NCBI GenBank assembly: GCA_049317265.1
Contig: JBMOIP010000001.1
Coordinates: forward strand, 124,001-188,000
Direction of reading: 5' to 3'
DNA: 64,000 bases
Source: CAIVAT01 sp049317265
GTDB lineage: Bacteria > Bacteroidota > Bacteroidia > Bacteroidales > FEN-979
Made by a program: the position numbers and the translations under genes. The notes under the pieces were generated by a model, which did not search any database, was not told the origin of the DNA, and was given only the letters and a program-made list of their open reading frames with translations. Of the stretch, positions 62,008 to 64,000 are shown piece after piece; the stretch's first letter is position 1; every line of letters begins with the position of its first letter.

Positions 62008-63279
62008 TTACCCGATCAAATCAAAACCGGTGTATGGAACAAGTACCTCCGGGATCCTGATTCCTTCCGGGGTCTGGTTGTTTTCAAGCAAAGCGGCCAT
62101 GATCCGTGGAAGTGCCAGGGCGCTGCCATTCAGGGTATGGGCGGTTTGCATTTTCCCTGAATCATCTTTGAATCTGAGTTTGAGCCGGTTGGATTGAAAT
62201 GTTTCAAAATTGGAGACAGAACTCACTTCAAGCCATCTCGCCTGGGCCGATGACCACACCTCCATGTCGTAGGTGAGGGCAGAGGTAAAGCTCATATCGC
62301 CTCCACAAAGTTTTAATACCCTGAAGGGGAGTTCAAGTTTACGTAGCAAGCCAGTTACATAATTACGCATCTCCTCGAGGATTTCGTAGGAGCGGTCGGG
62401 ATGGGCTATCTGCACAATTTCGACCTTGTCGAACTGGTGCAGGCGATTCAGCCCGCGTACATCCTTGCCATAGGAACCGGCTTCACGGCGGAAGCAGGCT
62501 GAATAGGCCACATTTTTCACCGGGAGATCCTGGCTTTTCAGGATGGTGTCGCGGTAGATGTTGGTAACCGGAACCTCTGCCGTTGGAATAAGGTACAGGT
62601 CGTCAAGTCCTACATGATACATCTGCGCATCCTTGTCGGGCAGCTGTCCAGTGGCATAGGCAGATGCAGCATTTACCATATAGGGTGGCTGGATCTCCAT
62701 ATATCCTGCTTTAAGTGCCTCTTCGAGGAAGAAATTGATGAGCGCACGCTGTAACCTGGCTCCTTTACCCTTATATACAGGGAACCCGGCCCCGGTAATT
62801 TTGTTCCCGGTGATGAAGTCGATAATGTCGTACTGTGTCGTTAGGTCCCAGTGGGGAACTGCCGTTGCAGCGGCTTCCATTACTTCGCCCTCCTGGGATA
62901 CGATCAGGTTGTCTTCGGGGGTTTTTCCCGGGGGTACCGACGAATGGGGGAGGTTTGGCACACGAACCAGGATGTCGTCCAGCTCCTTTTTTATAGTTTC
63001 AAGGGAGAGGTCCAGCTCTTTCGCCTGGATTTTCAACTCCCCGGTCTTCTCCTTTAAAATGGCTGCTTCGGCAGATTTCCCCGATTGAAAGAGAACGCCA
63101 ATCTCCCTGGCAAGGTTGTTGTTTTGTGACTGCAATTCATCCAGCCTTGTCTGTGTTTCACGGCGCATGTTATCCAACTCGGAAATTTTTGCAATCGCCT
63201 CACTGCCGTTAAAATTCTTGATCGCCAGTCGGTCGATTACCTCCTGCGGATGTTCGCGGATAAAATTAAGAGAGAGCAT
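62008..63279 (-). CDS. serS: seryl-tRNA synthetase
   Basis: It charges tRNA-Ser, and tRNA-Sec where present. The N-terminal antiparallel coiled coil (about residues 25-105) is clear from the long run of Glu/Lys/Leu. The class II core has motif 2 in ACFRREAGSYGKDVRGL (about 264-280), TAEVPVTNI (about 227-235), and motif 3 in the C-terminal NGSALALPRIMAALLEN. Length 423 is normal. The ATG is preceded 22 bases upstream by a TATTTTTG box, so serS has its own promoter beyond the rpmA terminator. It leads an apparent serS-porin-mtnA run. Confidence 0.95.
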   Translation of the reverse strand: MLSLNFIREHPQEVIDRLAIKNFNGSEAIAKISELDNMRRETQTRLDELQSQNNNLAREIGVLFQSGKSAEAAILKEKTGELKIQAKELDLSLETIKKELDDILVRVPNLPHSSVPPGKTPEDNLIVSQEGEVMEAAATAVPHWDLTTQYDIIDFITGNKITGAGFPVYKGKGARLQRALINFFLEEALKAGYMEIQPPYMVNAASAYATGQLPDKDAQMYHVGLDDLYLIPTAEVPVTNIYRDTILKSQDLPVKNVAYSACFRREAGSYGKDVRGLNRLHQFDKVEIVQIAHPDRSYEILEEMRNYVTGLLRKLELPFRVLKLCGGDMSFTSALTYDMEVWSSAQARWLEVSSVSNFETFQSNRLKLRFKDDSGKMQTAHTLNGSALALPRIMAALLENNQTPEGIRIPEVLVPYTGFDLIG

Positions 63280-63300
63280 AATAATTGTGGTTTACAGGGC

Positions 63301-63308
63301 AAAAATAG
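63301..63308 (-). promoter_or_regulatory. -7 box TATTTTTG for serS
   Basis: An exact minus-strand TAnnTTTG match 22 bases before the serS ATG and just past the rpmA terminator. Confidence 0.6.
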
Positions 63309-63332
63309 TGAAAATCGGGCAACCCGGAAATA

Positions 63333-63368
63333 AAAAAACCTTCCGGGTTTTAAAACCCGGAAGGTTTA
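63333..63368 (-). terminator. rho-independent terminator of rplU-rpmA
   Basis: A perfect 32-base palindrome (half-site AAACCTTCCGGGTTTT, 63337-63368), followed on the minus strand by a run of seven T. It lies 27 bases past the rpmA stop. Confidence 0.9.
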
Positions 63369-63395
63369 TATCTCTTGAAAGGCTGCGAAAAAAAA

Positions 63396-63665
63396 TTAAT
63401 TGGCAGCTTCTTCCATTGGAACTATCGAAACAAATGAACGGTCGCTCCGTTTTTTCTTGAATTCCACGATGCCTTCAACAAGTGCAAATAAGGTGTGATC
63501 TTTGCCGATGCCGACATTCAGTCCCGGATTGTGCACGGTACCGCGCTGGCGGAGAATAATGGAGCCCGGTTTGGCATACTGACCACCATAAATTTTTACA
63601 CCCAAACGTTTGCTATGTGATTCGCGGCCGTTGCTTGAACTACCCGCCCCTTTTTTGTGTGCCAT
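63396..63665 (-). CDS. rpmA: 50S ribosomal protein L27
   Basis: An 89-residue protein of the large subunit near the peptidyl-transferase centre. The N terminus is MAHKKGAGSSSNGRES with no cleavable extension, and the core has KRLGVKIYGGQYAKPGSIILRQRGT in the usual form. It ends with an acidic tail. It lies 63 bases downstream of rplU, the standard order, and before a strong terminator. Confidence 0.96.
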   Translation of the reverse strand: MAHKKGAGSSSNGRESHSKRLGVKIYGGQYAKPGSIILRQRGTVHNPGLNVGIGKDHTLFALVEGIVEFKKKRSDRSFVSIVPMEEAAN

Positions 63666-63728
63666 ATCTTTATTAATTAATAATTTAAACGTAATAACTA
63701 AAAATCCGTGATCGCAATTTTTAATTAA

Positions 63729-64000
63729 CTATTCTTCGACTGTTGTTGCTTCTTCTTTTGATTTTTTTGCCCTGGCGCCTTTGACACTGATGGATTCAAT
63801 GAGCACTTTGCTAAAATCCTGACGGTGACCGGATTCCTTCTCATATCCTTTACGGCGTTTCTTTTTAAAGATAACCACTTTGTCGCCCCTTACATGATCC
63901 ACGATCTGGCCGGAGATGCTGGTACCTTCTACAAGAGGTTTGCCAACACTGATCTTGCCGTCGTTATCAAGGAGTAAAACCTGGTCAAATTCAATTTTGG
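63729..64000 (-). CDS. rplU: 50S ribosomal protein L21, 5' end outside the window
   Basis: The open frame runs off the right edge and stops at TAG (63729-63731 on the minus strand). The 89 residues visible include FDQVLLLDNDGKISVGKPL, HVRGDKVVIFKKKRRKGYEK and SGHRQDFSKVLIESI, matching L21 without its first few residues. The C-terminal tail is long and acidic (KKSKEEATTVEE), as often in Bacteroidota L21. Confidence 0.92.
   Translation of the reverse strand, partial: KIEFDQVLLLDNDGKISVGKPLVEGTSISGQIVDHVRGDKVVIFKKKRRKGYEKESGHRQDFSKVLIESISVKGARAKKSKEEATTVEE

Overview
The window is chromosomal DNA of a member of the Bacteroidota, probably near the Bacteroidales. Four things point there. Many genes carry a TAnnTTTG -7 promoter box instead of a sigma70 -10, and purine-rich ribosome binding sites are mostly absent. 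There are two TonB-dependent receptors with N-terminal carboxypeptidase-like domains. The gliding/type IX secretion genes gldF and gldG are present, as are proteins ending in type IX sorting domains. The gene order rplU-rpmA and the rpmB and cinA genes also fit. No rRNA, tRNA, insertion sequence, prophage or CRISPR array was seen.

Layout. 1-6.8 kb: end of a TPR gene, rsmA (carrying an in-frame palindromic insertion), a membrane TPR protein, a TonB receptor with a small partner, and rpmB. 6.8-20.7 kb: housekeeping and cell-envelope genes (cinA, a nucleoside phosphorylase, a SirB1-like protein, a secreted S1/P1-nuclease-like protein, purC, a MazEF-type toxin pair, phoH, a SAM hydrolase, mgsA, gldF-gldG-DUF4340, a flippase). 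20.8-33.5 kb: energy and redox metabolism. This part has gdhA, a stand-alone receiver, a 1292-residue sensor/receiver/PEP-pyruvate-binding protein, and a three-gene flavin/iron-sulfur complex (NuoE-like, NuoF-like, and a 2Fe-2S/GltD/ferredoxin/molybdopterin-fold fusion) followed by a rubrerythrin-like gene. The complex resembles electron-bifurcating transhydrogenases. 33.5-42.7 kb: two more membrane TPR proteins, a secreted beta-helix protein, a second TonB receptor and a frameshifted Spy-like gene. 42.7-56.6 kb: an envelope-glycan locus with MBOAT, SGNH, GNAT, GT2, SDR, KAS III, two acyl-AMP ligases, an ACP, a sulfotransferase, a flippase and a WecE-like aminotransferase. 56.8-64 kb: a large secreted beta-propeller protein, mtnA, a porin-like protein, serS, rpmA and the end of rplU.

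How the genes may work together. The 42.7-56.6 kb genes can be read as a pathway that builds an unusual acyl chain on a carrier protein, couples it to a 4-amino-4,6-dideoxysugar, and decorates and flips a surface polysaccharide. The 26.9-33.0 kb genes look like one soluble complex linking NADH, NADPH and ferredoxin. The most unusual signals are the palindromic repeats (one inside rsmA), the fused redox subunit with a degenerate molybdopterin domain, the multi-domain PEP/pyruvate-binding protein with a duplicated sensor domain, and the acyl-sugar locus. All functional statements rest on reading motifs by eye; no database search was run.
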